Made by a program: the position numbers and the translations under genes. The notes below the pieces were generated by a model. That model was not told the DNA's origin. It ran no database searches and saw nothing but the letters and a program-made list of their open reading frames with translations. From Pantoea sp. At-9b (GTDB lineage Bacteria > Pseudomonadota > Gammaproteobacteria > Enterobacterales > Enterobacteriaceae): a stretch of 64,000 bases of DNA. The stretch lies in assembly GCF_000175935.2 (NCBI RefSeq), contig NC_014837.1, positions 2,170,001 through 2,234,000 on the forward strand, given 5' to 3'. Shown in pieces: positions 54,593 through 63,400 of this stretch; positions within the stretch are counted from its first letter, which is position 1; each line of letters starts with the position of its first letter.

Positions 54593-55002
54593 TGCGGCTT
54601 GCCGGGGATGATGACACACAGTAAATCCCCCTGCTGTGTCAGGTTGAGCGGCTTACGGTATTCATGATGGATAGCGTCAAGCTGCTCCGCCGACAGCGGA
54701 TAAGGTAACTGGATATCAAAACGGCTGATCTGCTGCTGTTCAGCAAGGGTAATCAGGCGAGCAATGTTAATCTCGTCACTGACCTGAGTTGAAATGATTT
54801 GTAATGCTAATTCTTTCAGATGGTCATCGCTGGCCTGTAAACTGTGCGCAGATTTACGGGTGACCATGCCAAAAATTGGCAGCACACCATAAATGGCATC
54901 CACGAAGCTCCAGCGCTTTTTACACGAGGCGGAAAGGAAATCACTGTAATTGAAGCAGATGCGGTCACTGTATCCGGCTGAAGCCAGCTCTTTATCAGAC
55001 AC
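54589..55002 (-). CDS. Hypothetical protein (about 137 aa) between ydgI and rstA
   Basis: I do not recognise the family. The product starts VSDKELASAGYSDRICFNYSD, has a cysteine- and aromatic-rich N-terminal part (FLSASCKKRWSFVDAIYGVL), then a helical middle, and a C-terminal segment LNLTQQGDLLCVIIPGKPH. GTG 55002 is chosen because AGGAGG lies nine bases upstream; ATGs at 55026 and 55098 lack such a site. In E. coli this place holds folM and ydgC. It converges with ydgI, overlapping by three or four bases, and is divergent from rstA. Confidence 0.6.
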   Translation of the reverse strand: MSDKELASAGYSDRICFNYSDFLSASCKKRWSFVDAIYGVLPIFGMVTRKSAHSLQASDDHLKELALQIISTQVSDEINIARLITLAEQQQISRFDIQLPYPLSAEQLDAIHHEYRKPLNLTQQGDLLCVIIPGKPH

Positions 55003-55178
55003 CCTCGCACTCCTCCTGTTTTTCATTACGGTTCCAAACCTTGCGCACAACGCGTTGGTAATAATGGCACATTTCACCGTGTGGATACCAGAGAGCAAAG
55101 GATATTTCGTGCTGTGGCATAGAGCTGAAGGGCCGAAAAAGCTATGCTGCTGTCCATACTCACCAGTCGCAGTGGATT

Positions 55179-55904
55179 ATGAACAAGATTGTATATGTGG
55201 AAGATGAACCGGAAGTCGGTGAACTGATTGCCGCCTACCTTGGACGTCATGACATTGACGTTATCGTGGAAACGCGCGGCGATCGCGCTGAGGCCACCAT
55301 TGCCGCCGCCGATCCCGACCTGGTGATGCTGGATATCATGCTACCGGGCAAAGACGGGATGACGCTGTGCCGTGATTTGCGCGCCAGTTGGCAGGGACCG
55401 ATTGTGCTGCTGACTTCGCTCGATAGCGATATGAACCACATTCTGGCGCTGGAAATGGGTGCCAACGACTATATTCTCAAAACCACTCCGCCCGCTGTGC
55501 TGCTGGCGCGCCTGCGTCTCCATTTACGCCAGGCGCACATCAGTCAGCCGGAAATGACACCGGCGGTACAAAGCTCGCAAAAAGTATTGCGCTTTGGTTC
55601 GCTGACTATCGACGCGCTGAATCGCCAGGTGACGCTGTTTGACGAAAACATCACCCTGTCGACTGCCGATTTCGATCTGCTGTGGGAGCTGGCGAACCAC
55701 GCCGGACAGATCCTCAATCGCGATGCGCTGTTACAAACCCTGCGTGGCGTCAGCTATGACGGGATGGATCGCAGCATTGATGTGGCAATTTCCCGCCTGC
55801 GCAAAAAGCTCTACGACAGCGCAACCGAGCCGTTCCGCATCAAAACCATCCGTAACAAAGGTTATCTGTTCGCGCCGCAGGCCTGGGATACCCGTTCCGC
55901 ATGA
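55179..55904 (+). CDS. rstA: Response regulator RstA
   Basis: This 241-residue OmpR/PhoB-class regulator has a receiver domain with phosphoacceptor D52 (VMLDIMLPG) and an OmpR-type winged helix (about 135-235; LSTADFDLLWELANHAGQILNRDALLQ). RstA controls asr, acid and iron genes, and is under PhoPQ control in E. coli; I see no clear PhoP box here. It overlaps rstB by four bases (ATGA). A RstA-like box precedes asr in this window. Confidence 0.95.
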   Translation: MNKIVYVEDEPEVGELIAAYLGRHDIDVIVETRGDRAEATIAAADPDLVMLDIMLPGKDGMTLCRDLRASWQGPIVLLTSLDSDMNHILALEMGANDYILKTTPPAVLLARLRLHLRQAHISQPEMTPAVQSSQKVLRFGSLTIDALNRQVTLFDENITLSTADFDLLWELANHAGQILNRDALLQTLRGVSYDGMDRSIDVAISRLRKKLYDSATEPFRIKTIRNKGYLFAPQAWDTRSA

Positions 55905-57208
55905 GAAAGCTCTTTATCCAGTTCTATCTGCTGCTGTTTGTCTGCTTTCTGGTGATGACCCTGCTGGTTGGGCTGGTGTACAAATTCACCGCCGAACGTG
56001 CCGGACGCCAGTCGATGAACGATTTGATGGCCAGTTCGCTGTTTTTGATGCGTAGCGAGTTGCGCGAGATACCGCCACACGACTGGAACAAAACCATTCG
56101 TAGCCTCGATCTTAACCTCTCGTTTGACCTGCACATCGAGCCAATGAGTAAATATGAACTTGATGAGCTGAATATGAAGCGGCTGCGTGCCGGTGAAATC
56201 GTCGCGCTTGATGATCAGTACACCTTCCTGCAACACATCCCGCGCAGCCATTATGTGTTGTCGGTTGGGCCGATCCCTTACCTGTTTTATCTGCATCAGA
56301 TGCGCCTGCTGGATATCGCCTTGCTGGCGTTTATCGGTATGTCGCTGGCGTTGCCGGTGTTTATCTGGATGCGCCCACACTGGAAAGAGATGCTGCGGCT
56401 GGAGAAAGCAGCGCAGCGCTTCGGGCGTGGCGAACTTGACGTGCGCACCCATTTCGACAGTACCTCCAGCCTGTTCCGCCTCGGCGTGGCCTTCAACCAA
56501 ATGGCCGATAACATCAATACGCTGGTCGCCAGCAAAAAGCAGTTGATCGACGGCATCGCCCACGAGCTACGTACCCCGCTGGTGCGGCTGCGTTATCGGT
56601 TGGAGATGAGCGAAAACCTGAGCGAATCCGAATCCGCCGCGCTGAACCGTGATATCGGCCAGTTAGAAAGCCTGATTGAAGAACTGCTGACCTATGCGCG
56701 TCTCGATCGTCCACGGGTGGATCTCAGTTTGAAATCCTTTGATCTCGCCGAATGGCTCCGGCTGCATATTGAAGATGTGCAGGCGATCAATCCCCAGGCG
56801 CAGATCGACCTCGACATCCCACAGCGTGAAAACTACGGTGTCGCCGACACCCGTTTGATGGAGCGCGTGCTGGATAACCTGGTGAACAATGCGCTGCGCT
56901 ACGCCCAGTCACGGTTACGCGTCAGCCTGTGGTTTGACGGCAGCGTCGGTTGCCTGCAAGTGGAGGATGATGGCCCGGGCATCCCGCAGGAAGAACGCGA
57001 GCGTGTGTTTGAGCCATTTGTACGTCTTGACCCCAGCCGCGATCGCGCCACCGGGGGTTGTGGCCTGGGGCTGGCGATTGTCCACTCCATCGCCCTGGCG
57101 TTGCAAGGCAACGTCACCATTGAAAGCAGCCCGTTGGGCGGTGCCAGCGTTCGCTTTTGCTGGCCGGTTGATTTACCCTTGCGGGAAGTCCCGTCGCGCT
57201 TAACTTAA
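55901..57208 (+). CDS. rstB: Sensor histidine kinase RstB
   Basis: This 435-residue kinase has two membrane helices (about 5-27 and 136-156) around a periplasmic sensor of about 108 residues, then HAMP, the H-box DGIAHELRTPLVRLRY (phosphorylated H221), and the ATP-binding N, G1 and G2 boxes (NLVNNALRYA, EDDGPGIP, GCGLGLAIV). It phosphorylates RstA. The signal is unknown; the periplasmic domain interacts with small proteins and pH in E. coli and Salmonella. It is translationally coupled to rstA. Confidence 0.95.
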   Translation: MRKLFIQFYLLLFVCFLVMTLLVGLVYKFTAERAGRQSMNDLMASSLFLMRSELREIPPHDWNKTIRSLDLNLSFDLHIEPMSKYELDELNMKRLRAGEIVALDDQYTFLQHIPRSHYVLSVGPIPYLFYLHQMRLLDIALLAFIGMSLALPVFIWMRPHWKEMLRLEKAAQRFGRGELDVRTHFDSTSSLFRLGVAFNQMADNINTLVASKKQLIDGIAHELRTPLVRLRYRLEMSENLSESESAALNRDIGQLESLIEELLTYARLDRPRVDLSLKSFDLAEWLRLHIEDVQAINPQAQIDLDIPQRENYGVADTRLMERVLDNLVNNALRYAQSRLRVSLWFDGSVGCLQVEDDGPGIPQEERERVFEPFVRLDPSRDRATGGCGLGLAIVHSIALALQGNVTIESSPLGGASVRFCWPVDLPLREVPSRLT

Positions 57209-57222
57209 CAAGGAGTTTGCCC

Positions 57223-58710
57223 GTGTCCTCAGCTTATCAGGAACTTAGCCGCACTTTTCTGCGCCTGTCTCGTTTCGGTCATTTAGGTGCCATTGCTGGC
57301 GTTGATATGCAAACCGCCATGCCTGCCGGTGGCAGTCGCGCCCGGGGTGAAGCGATGGCGGAATTGAGCGTGTTTATGCACGAACTGCTGACCGATAAGC
57401 GTCTTGGCGGGTTGTTTACTGCGGCGCAGCAGGAATCGCTCAACGATGTAGAGCAGGCAAACCTGAAGGAAATGCAACGCGCCTGGCAGCAGGCCACCTT
57501 ACTGCCCGCCTCATTGGTCGAAGCCAAGTCCCTCGCCGGTTCCCGCTGCGAACATGCCTGGCGTACCCAGCGCCCGGCGAACGACTGGCAAGGTTTCTCG
57601 GCCAACCTGAAAGAGGTGGTGAAACTGAGCCGCGAAGAAGCGCAACTGCGTGCTGATGCGCTCGGTGTCTCGCGCTACGACGCCCTGCTGGACGTGTTTG
57701 AACCGGGGATGACCAGCGCCCAGCTCGACCAAACTTTCGGTGATTTAAAAAGCTGGCTGCCGGACCTGTTACAAAAAGTGGTGGCGAAACAGCAACAGCA
57801 AACCACCCTCGCCCCGGTTGGCCCCTTCGCCATTGATGCCCAAAAACAGCTCGGCCTGAGCCTGATGGCGACGCTGGGCTTCGATTTTAATCATGGCCGC
57901 CTCGACGTCAGCGCCCATCCGTTCTGTGGCGGTGTGCCGGAAGACGTGCGCATTACCACCCGTTACAACGAGAACGACTTCCTCAGCGCCATGATGGGGG
58001 TGATTCACGAAACCGGCCATGCGCGTTATGAGCAGAATCTGCCACAACAGTGGCGCGGGCAGCCGGTCGCCCATGCACGCTCCACCGCGATGCACGAATC
58101 GCAGAGCCTGTTTATGGAGATGCAACTCGGACGCAGCCGTGAGTTTCTCCAGCATATTCAGCCGCAGGTGATTGGCCTGATGGGCGATCAACCGGCCCTG
58201 AGTAGCGAAAACTTTATCCGCCTGACCCAACGCGTGAAACCGGGTTTTATTCGTGTCGATGCCGATGAACTGAGCTACCCGGCGCATGTCATCCTGCGTT
58301 ACGAAATCGAACGTGCGTTGATTGAGGGAGAGATTGACGTCGACGACATCCCGGCGCTGTGGGACGAGAAGATGCAGCAGTCGTTGGGTATCGATACACG
58401 CGGTAATTACCGTGACGGCTGTATGCAGGATATTCACTGGACGGACGGTGCCTTTGGTTACTTCCCGACTTACACCTTAGGGGCGATGTATGCCGCTCAA
58501 TTGTTCCAGGCGGTTAAACGTGCGATCCCGCAGGTCAGCGAGCTGATTCAACAGGGTGAGCTGCAACCGGTGTTTGACTGGCTGCAACAAAACATTTGGC
58601 AGCACGGCAGCCGTTTCCCGACCCAACAATTACTGGTGAACGCCACCGGCGAAGGTTTAAATCCTGACTATTTCCGTCAGCATCTTGAACAACGTTACCT
58701 GGCTGAGTAA
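57223..58710 (+). CDS. M32-family carboxypeptidase (Taq type)
   Basis: This 495-residue protein belongs to the thermostable carboxypeptidase 1 (M32) family. The metal motif HETGH at about 262-266, a downstream glutamate in STAMHESQSLFMEMQ and the DPR/GxxQD-like PEDVRITTRY segment are visible. It removes C-terminal residues from peptides in the cytosol. It starts with GTG at 57223 seven bases after AGGAG; a TTG at 57217 is too close. It begins 14 bases after rstB and may share its transcript. In E. coli tus follows rstB instead. Confidence 0.9.
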   Translation: MSSAYQELSRTFLRLSRFGHLGAIAGVDMQTAMPAGGSRARGEAMAELSVFMHELLTDKRLGGLFTAAQQESLNDVEQANLKEMQRAWQQATLLPASLVEAKSLAGSRCEHAWRTQRPANDWQGFSANLKEVVKLSREEAQLRADALGVSRYDALLDVFEPGMTSAQLDQTFGDLKSWLPDLLQKVVAKQQQQTTLAPVGPFAIDAQKQLGLSLMATLGFDFNHGRLDVSAHPFCGGVPEDVRITTRYNENDFLSAMMGVIHETGHARYEQNLPQQWRGQPVAHARSTAMHESQSLFMEMQLGRSREFLQHIQPQVIGLMGDQPALSSENFIRLTQRVKPGFIRVDADELSYPAHVILRYEIERALIEGEIDVDDIPALWDEKMQQSLGIDTRGNYRDGCMQDIHWTDGAFGYFPTYTLGAMYAAQLFQAVKRAIPQVSELIQQGELQPVFDWLQQNIWQHGSRFPTQQLLVNATGEGLNPDYFRQHLEQRYLAE

Positions 58711-58726
58711 ACTGCGCGGCGTTTTC

Positions 58727-58792
58727 GTAGCGGCGCGATTCATCGCGCCTTTTTCGCCGTATAAAACCCCGCGCGATAAATCGCGCCGCTAC
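58727..58792. repeat. REP-like inverted pair, copy 8
   Basis: Arms of 22 bases at 58727-58748 and 58771-58792 are inverted with one mismatch (GATTCATC against GATAAATC). A 22-base spacer lies between. The pair lies between the M32 carboxypeptidase gene and asr. Confidence 0.9.
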
Positions 58793-58805
58793 AACCTTTC
58801 CTTTG

Positions 58806-58819
58806 TACAATCCGTTACA
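58806..58819 (+). promoter_or_regulatory. RstA-like box upstream of asr
   Basis: TACAATCCGTTACA matches the reported RstA box TACATNTNGTTACA at ten of twelve fixed positions. It lies 105 bp before the asr ATG, in a region where E. coli asr is activated by RstA under acid. The rstA/rstB genes lie about 3 kb upstream. Confidence 0.65.
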
Positions 58820-58923
58820 CGCCGATACCAATCCCTCACGGAAAGAACTGCTGCGATTTCATATAGTCATTTCACCGGCCCCGCAGTGGGCTACACATGA
58901 AAAAATAGTTCGAGGAATTTGCA

Positions 58924-59295
58924 ATGAAAAAATTATTTGCGCTGGTGATCGCCGCTGCTATGGGTCTGTCTTCTGTAGCGTTCGCAGCTGAAACCACTGC
59001 TACCCCGGCTCCGGCTGCTGCTGCAACCACCACCGCTGCACCGGTTAAACATAAAGCGACTACGCACAAACACAAGAAAGCCGCTGCTCAGAAAGCACAG
59101 GCTGCCAAAAAACACAAAAAAGCAGCAAAGAAAAAAGCCGCTCCAGCCGCACAAAAGGCTCAGGCTGCCAAAAAGCACCACAAAAAAGTAACAAACCTGC
59201 TGCACAGAAAGCTCAGGCTGCTAAAAAGCACCACAAAAAAGCGACCAAAAAAGCCGCTAAATAAGGTTGCCTTCGCGCGCCCGACCTTGCATTAA
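58924..59295 (+). CDS. asr: Acid shock protein Asr with an apparent 3' frameshift
   Basis: The signal peptide ([20 protein letters not shown], cut near AFA-A) and the Ala/Lys/His-rich repeats QKAQAAKKH identify Asr, a periplasmic intrinsically disordered chaperone for acid survival. From about 59182 the frame leaves the repeat and reads [12 protein letters not shown] and so on to a stop at 59293-59295. One extra A in the run CAAAAAAGT would restore a further [12 protein letters not shown] repeat and a stop at 59262-59264. Either a sequencing error or a true mutation. GAGGAA precedes the ATG. Confidence 0.88.
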   Translation: MKKLFALVIAAAMGLSSVAFAAETTATPAPAAAATTTAAPVKHKATTHKHKKAAAQKAQAAKKHKKAAKKKAAPAAQKAQAAKKHHKKVTNLLHRKLRLLKSTTKKRPKKPLNKVAFARPTLH

Positions 59296-59302
59296 TGATT
59301 GA

Positions 59303-59327
59303 AAACACCCGGTTCTGCCGGGTGTTT
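59303..59327 (+). terminator. Terminator of asr
   Basis: AAACACCCGG and CCGGGTGTTT form a ten-base-pair stem with a five-base loop, followed by G and T. It lies 38 bases after the restored asr stop and eight bases after the frameshifted stop. Confidence 0.88.
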
Positions 59328-59347
59328 GTTTACTGGAGTAGCGGAAT

Positions 59348-59428
59348 ATGGTGCGTCGCTATCGCTTCGAAATCATTTTGATTGTGGTGATCCTGTGCGG
59401 CATTGTCGCAGCCAGTTTTTTTATTTAG
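59348..59428 (+). CDS. ydgU: Small membrane protein YdgU (26 aa)
   Basis: The 26-residue product begins with a basic RRYRFE and continues into one hydrophobic helix (IILIVVILCGIVAASFFI). E. coli has the very similar small protein YdgU in the same place, between asr and ydgD. Its function is unknown. GGAG lies nine bases before the ATG. It begins just after the asr terminator. Confidence 0.75.
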   Translation: MVRRYRFEIILIVVILCGIVAASFFI

Positions 59429-59544
59429 TCGTTGTAGCGTGCTGATTATTCCAATATTTCTCCCTTTTTTACCGCTCACCGACTATAGTTATCGCTCAAG
59501 CGTGATGACAAAAACCTCTACTTATTCTCGCCATTGAGAGAACT

Positions 59545-60351
59545 ATGCGCCTGGCTATCCTGTTATTTGTTGGTATTTTCAGCTTTAACCTCGCAGCACA
59601 TGCCGATGATGAAGACGGGCCAAGTCCTGATGACATCAAAACCCTGTTCTTTGGCAAGGATCACCGTAAAGCCATCAGCGATGTCAGCGCTGCCCCGTGG
59701 GACGCTATCGGCCAACTGGAAACCGAAAGCGGTAACCTGTGTACCGCAACGCTGATCTCGGCCCATCTGGCGTTAACCGCCGGTCACTGCCTGCTTACCC
59801 CACCCGGTAAGTTTGATAAACCCGTGGCGTTGCGTTTTATGGCGGGCAGCAAAGGCTGGCGCTATGAAATTCATGACATTGATGCACGCGTGGAACCATC
59901 GCTGGCGCGTAAGTTAAAAGCAGATGGTGAAGGCTGGATCGTGCCGCCGGACGCGGCCCCGTTTGATTACGGTTTGGTGATTCTGCACAATCCGCCGTCA
60001 GCGATCACCCCGATTCCGCTGTTTGACGGATCGCGTGGCGATTTAACCGATGCGTTAAAAGCCACCGGACGCAAAGTGACGCAGGCGGGTTATCCGGAAG
60101 ACCATCTGGATACGCTGTATTCACACAGCGATTGTTTGATTACCGGCTGGGCGCAGCGTGCGGTGCTGTCGCATCAATGCGATACCCTGCCAGGCGACAG
60201 TGGTTCACCGTTGTTATTGAAAAAAGATGATGGCTGGCAGCTGATTGCCGTACAAAGCTCGGCACCCGCCCCGGCCGATCGTTATCGTGCCGATAACCGC
60301 GCCATTGCTGTCACCTCGTTCCGTGACAAGCTGGAAGCGCTAGCGCAATAA
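59545..60351 (+). CDS. ydgD: YdgD, secreted trypsin-like serine protease
   Basis: This 268-residue protein has a signal peptide cut near AHA-D at 20 and an S1-family fold. The catalytic triad is complete: H81 in LTAGHC, D141 in PFDYGLVIL and S219 in LPGDSGSPL. It matches E. coli YdgD, a periplasmic protease of uncertain role. Its position after asr is shared with E. coli; an acid-related job, such as processing of Asr-like proteins, is possible but unproven. Four cysteines suggest two disulfides. Confidence 0.92.
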   Translation: MRLAILLFVGIFSFNLAAHADDEDGPSPDDIKTLFFGKDHRKAISDVSAAPWDAIGQLETESGNLCTATLISAHLALTAGHCLLTPPGKFDKPVALRFMAGSKGWRYEIHDIDARVEPSLARKLKADGEGWIVPPDAAPFDYGLVILHNPPSAITPIPLFDGSRGDLTDALKATGRKVTQAGYPEDHLDTLYSHSDCLITGWAQRAVLSHQCDTLPGDSGSPLLLKKDDGWQLIAVQSSAPAPADRYRADNRAIAVTSFRDKLEALAQ

Positions 60352-60366
60352 CATTGCGCTAGCCCT

Positions 60367-60438
60367 GTAGCCGCGCGATTTATCGCGCGGGTCTTACCAG
60401 CAACGCGCACAGAAAGGCGCGATTAATCGCGCCGCTAC
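60367..60438. repeat. REP-like inverted pair, copy 9
   Basis: Arms at 60367-60388 and 60417-60438 are 22 bases with a few mismatches (GCCGCGCGATTTATCGCGC against GCGCGATTAATCGCGCC). The spacer is 28 bases. It lies between converging ydgD and hrpA. Confidence 0.87.
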
Positions 60439-60443
60439 GAGCA

Positions 60444-63400
60444 TCACCCCATCTGCTCCATCGTTTGCACAATGCGCTTTTCCGAAATCGGATAAGGTGT
60501 CCCCAGTTGCTGGGCAAAGTAGCTGATGCGCAACTCTTCCAGCATCCAGCGAATCGCCAATACTTCCTCATCATCCTGACGCTGCGGCGGCAGCTTGTTA
60601 CGCCAGCTCTGCCACGCCTGCTCCACCGCCTGCACCTTCAGCATCCGCGCCCGATCGCTGTGTGGGTCGACCGGCAGTTTCTCCAGACGACGTTCGATGC
60701 CCTGCAAATACCGTAAGGTATCCGCCAGCCGCTGCCAGCCATTGCCGGTCACGAAACCTCGATATACCAGGCCACTCATCTGATTTTTAATATCCGTCAG
60801 AGCCAGCGCCAATGACATATCCACCCGGCCCTTCAGGCGTTTGTTGATATTGAATACGCAGGTCAGGATCTGCTCCACCTGCTTCGCGATGGTGACCACC
60901 GTTTCATTCAGCTCAGCCCGCACTTTGTCACGCAACTGCTCGAAGTTCTCCTGCTGCCACGCCGGGCCGCCAGCTTCACCCATCAGTTTATCGACACCGC
61001 AGGCGATGCAGTCATCAATCAACTCCAGCACTTTGCCATAAGGGTTAAAGTACAGACCGAGTTTGGCCTTGTTCGGCAGCTTCTCATGCAGATATTTTAT
61101 CGGTGACGGAATGTTCAGCAGCAGCAAGCGGCGCTGACCGCGCCACATCATCTTTTGTTGCTCCTGCTCACTGTCGAACAGGCGAATGGCCACGCTGTCT
61201 TTTTCGTCCACCAGTGCTGGCCAGGCTTTAACCTGATAACTGCCACGCTTCTGTTCATAGCTTTGCGGCAAATCACCGAAGCTCCAGATGTGCAGACCGC
61301 TCTGTTCCAGCCCGTCATCGGCCACTTTAGACAGGGTTTCCTGTACTTTGCCTTTCAACGCCAGCTTCAATTGATGCAGGTCCTTGCCTTCCTGCAACTT
61401 ACGGTTATGTTCGTCAACCACGCGGAAAGTCATTTTCAGGTGATCGGGCACCTGATCCCACTGCCAGGCTTCGCGGTCAATGGTGACGCCAGTCATGCGG
61501 CGGAATTCACGTTCCAGCGCGTCCAGCAACGGCAGCTCCAGCGCGCTGACGCGACCGAGGAACGCCTCGGCATAGTTCGGGGCGGGCACCAGATTGCGTC
61601 GCACCGGTTTCGGCAACGACTTAATCAACGCAATCACCAACTCACGACGCACGCCCGGGATCTGCCACTCAAATCCCGCGTCATCAACCTGGTTTAACAG
61701 CGGCAGCGGAATATGCACCGTCACCCCGTCGGCATCGGCACCCGGCTCAAACTGGTAACTGAGTTTCAGTTTCAGGTTGCCCTGATGCCAGAAATTCGGG
61801 TAATCCAGTTGACTGACTTTCTCCGCGCCATCTTTGATCAGCATCTGTTTGTCGAAACTCAGCAGATCCGGGTTATCTTTGCTGGCTTTTTTCCACCAGC
61901 TGTCAAAATGCCGGGCGGAAACCACCTCGCTGCCGATACGCCGATCGTAGAAAGCAAACAAGGTTTCATCATCAACGAGGATGTCACGGCGTCGTGATTT
62001 ATGTTCCAGATCTTCCACTTCGCTGCGCAGCTTTTGGTTGCTGCGGAAAAAAGCGTGACGGTTCTGCCAGTCGCCCTCGACTAACGCATGGCGGATGAAC
62101 AGCTCACGGCTCAATGGCGCATCAATTTGGCCGTAGTTAACCTTACGCGCCTGCACAATCGGCAAACCGTACAGCGTCACTTTTTCGCTCGCCATCACCG
62201 CGCCCTGCGCCTTTTCCCAGTGCGGTTCGCTGTAGCTGCGCTTCAGTAAATGCTGCGCCAGCGGTTCGATCCACTCCGGATCGATGCGTGCCGCAATGCG
62301 TCCCCACAACCGGCTGGTCTCAACCAGCTCAGCCACCATGGTCCATTTGGGCGGTTTCTTAAACAGCCCGGAACCGGGGAAGATGGAGAAGCGCGCATTC
62401 CGCGCACCAGTAAATTCCTGTTTTTCAGCATCTTTCTGGCCGATGTGGGAGAGCAAACCACTCAGCAACGCGCAGTGCACTTCACGATAAGGGGCTGGCT
62501 CGCTGTTGACCGGCATGCCCTGCTCCCGCACCACCTGACGCAGCTGGGTATAGATATCCTGCCATTCGCGCACGCGCAGATAGTTGAGGTAATCGCTTTT
62601 ACACTGACGGCGGAACTGATTGCCTGACAGCGCCTTCTGTTGTTCCTGGAGATAGTTCCACAGATTGACGAAGGCGAGGAAATCGGACTCTTTATCAGCA
62701 AATCGCCGATGTTTCTCGTCCGATGCCTGCTGTTTCTCCACCGGACGCTCACGCGGGTCCTGAATCGACAAGGCCGCCGTGATGATCATCGCTTCGCGCA
62801 CACAACCAAATTTCTGCGCTTCCAGCACCATGCGTGCCAGACGGGGATCGACCGGCAGCAACGCCAGTTGACGTCCTGACGCCGTCAGTTTGTAGTGGCT
62901 GTCTTCATTGACGGTGATCGCCCCCAACTCCTCCAGCAGCCGCACCCCGTCCTGGATATTGCGTTTATCCGGCGCTTCGACAAACGGGAACGCAGCAATA
63001 TCGCCGAGGCCGAGCGCGGTCATCTGCAAGATAACCGACGCGAGGTTAGTGCGCAGAATTTCCGGATCGGTAAACTCTGGCCGACTGAGGAAATCGTCTT
63101 CGGAGTAGAGACGAATACAGATACCTTCCGACACACGGCCACAGCGGCCTTTACGCTGGTTAGCCGATGCCTGGGAAACCGGCTCAATCGGCAAACGCTG
63201 CACTTTGGTGCGATAGCTGTAGCGGCTGATACGCGCCGTACCGGGATCGATCACGTACTTAATGCCGGGAACGGTCAGTGAGGTTTCCGCCACGTTGGTC
63301 GCCAGTACGATGCGGCGTCCACTGTGTGACTGAAACACCCGGTTCTGCTCTGCATTCGACAGTCGGGCATACAGCGGCAGAATTTCGGTGTGGGGCAAAT

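Noticed and set aside
55098..55178. PhoP box upstream of rstA
   Set aside because: PhoP controls rstA in E. coli, but no direct repeat of GTTTA-type hexamers is visible here.
55862..56563. 233-codon minus-strand ORF opposite rstB
   Set aside because: It lies wholly within rstB, a clear kinase gene, and shows no recognisable domain.
3383..60438. Possible CRISPR-like repeats
   Set aside because: The repeated palindromes occur singly or in inverted pairs, kilobases apart, with no array of direct repeats and spacers and no cas genes.
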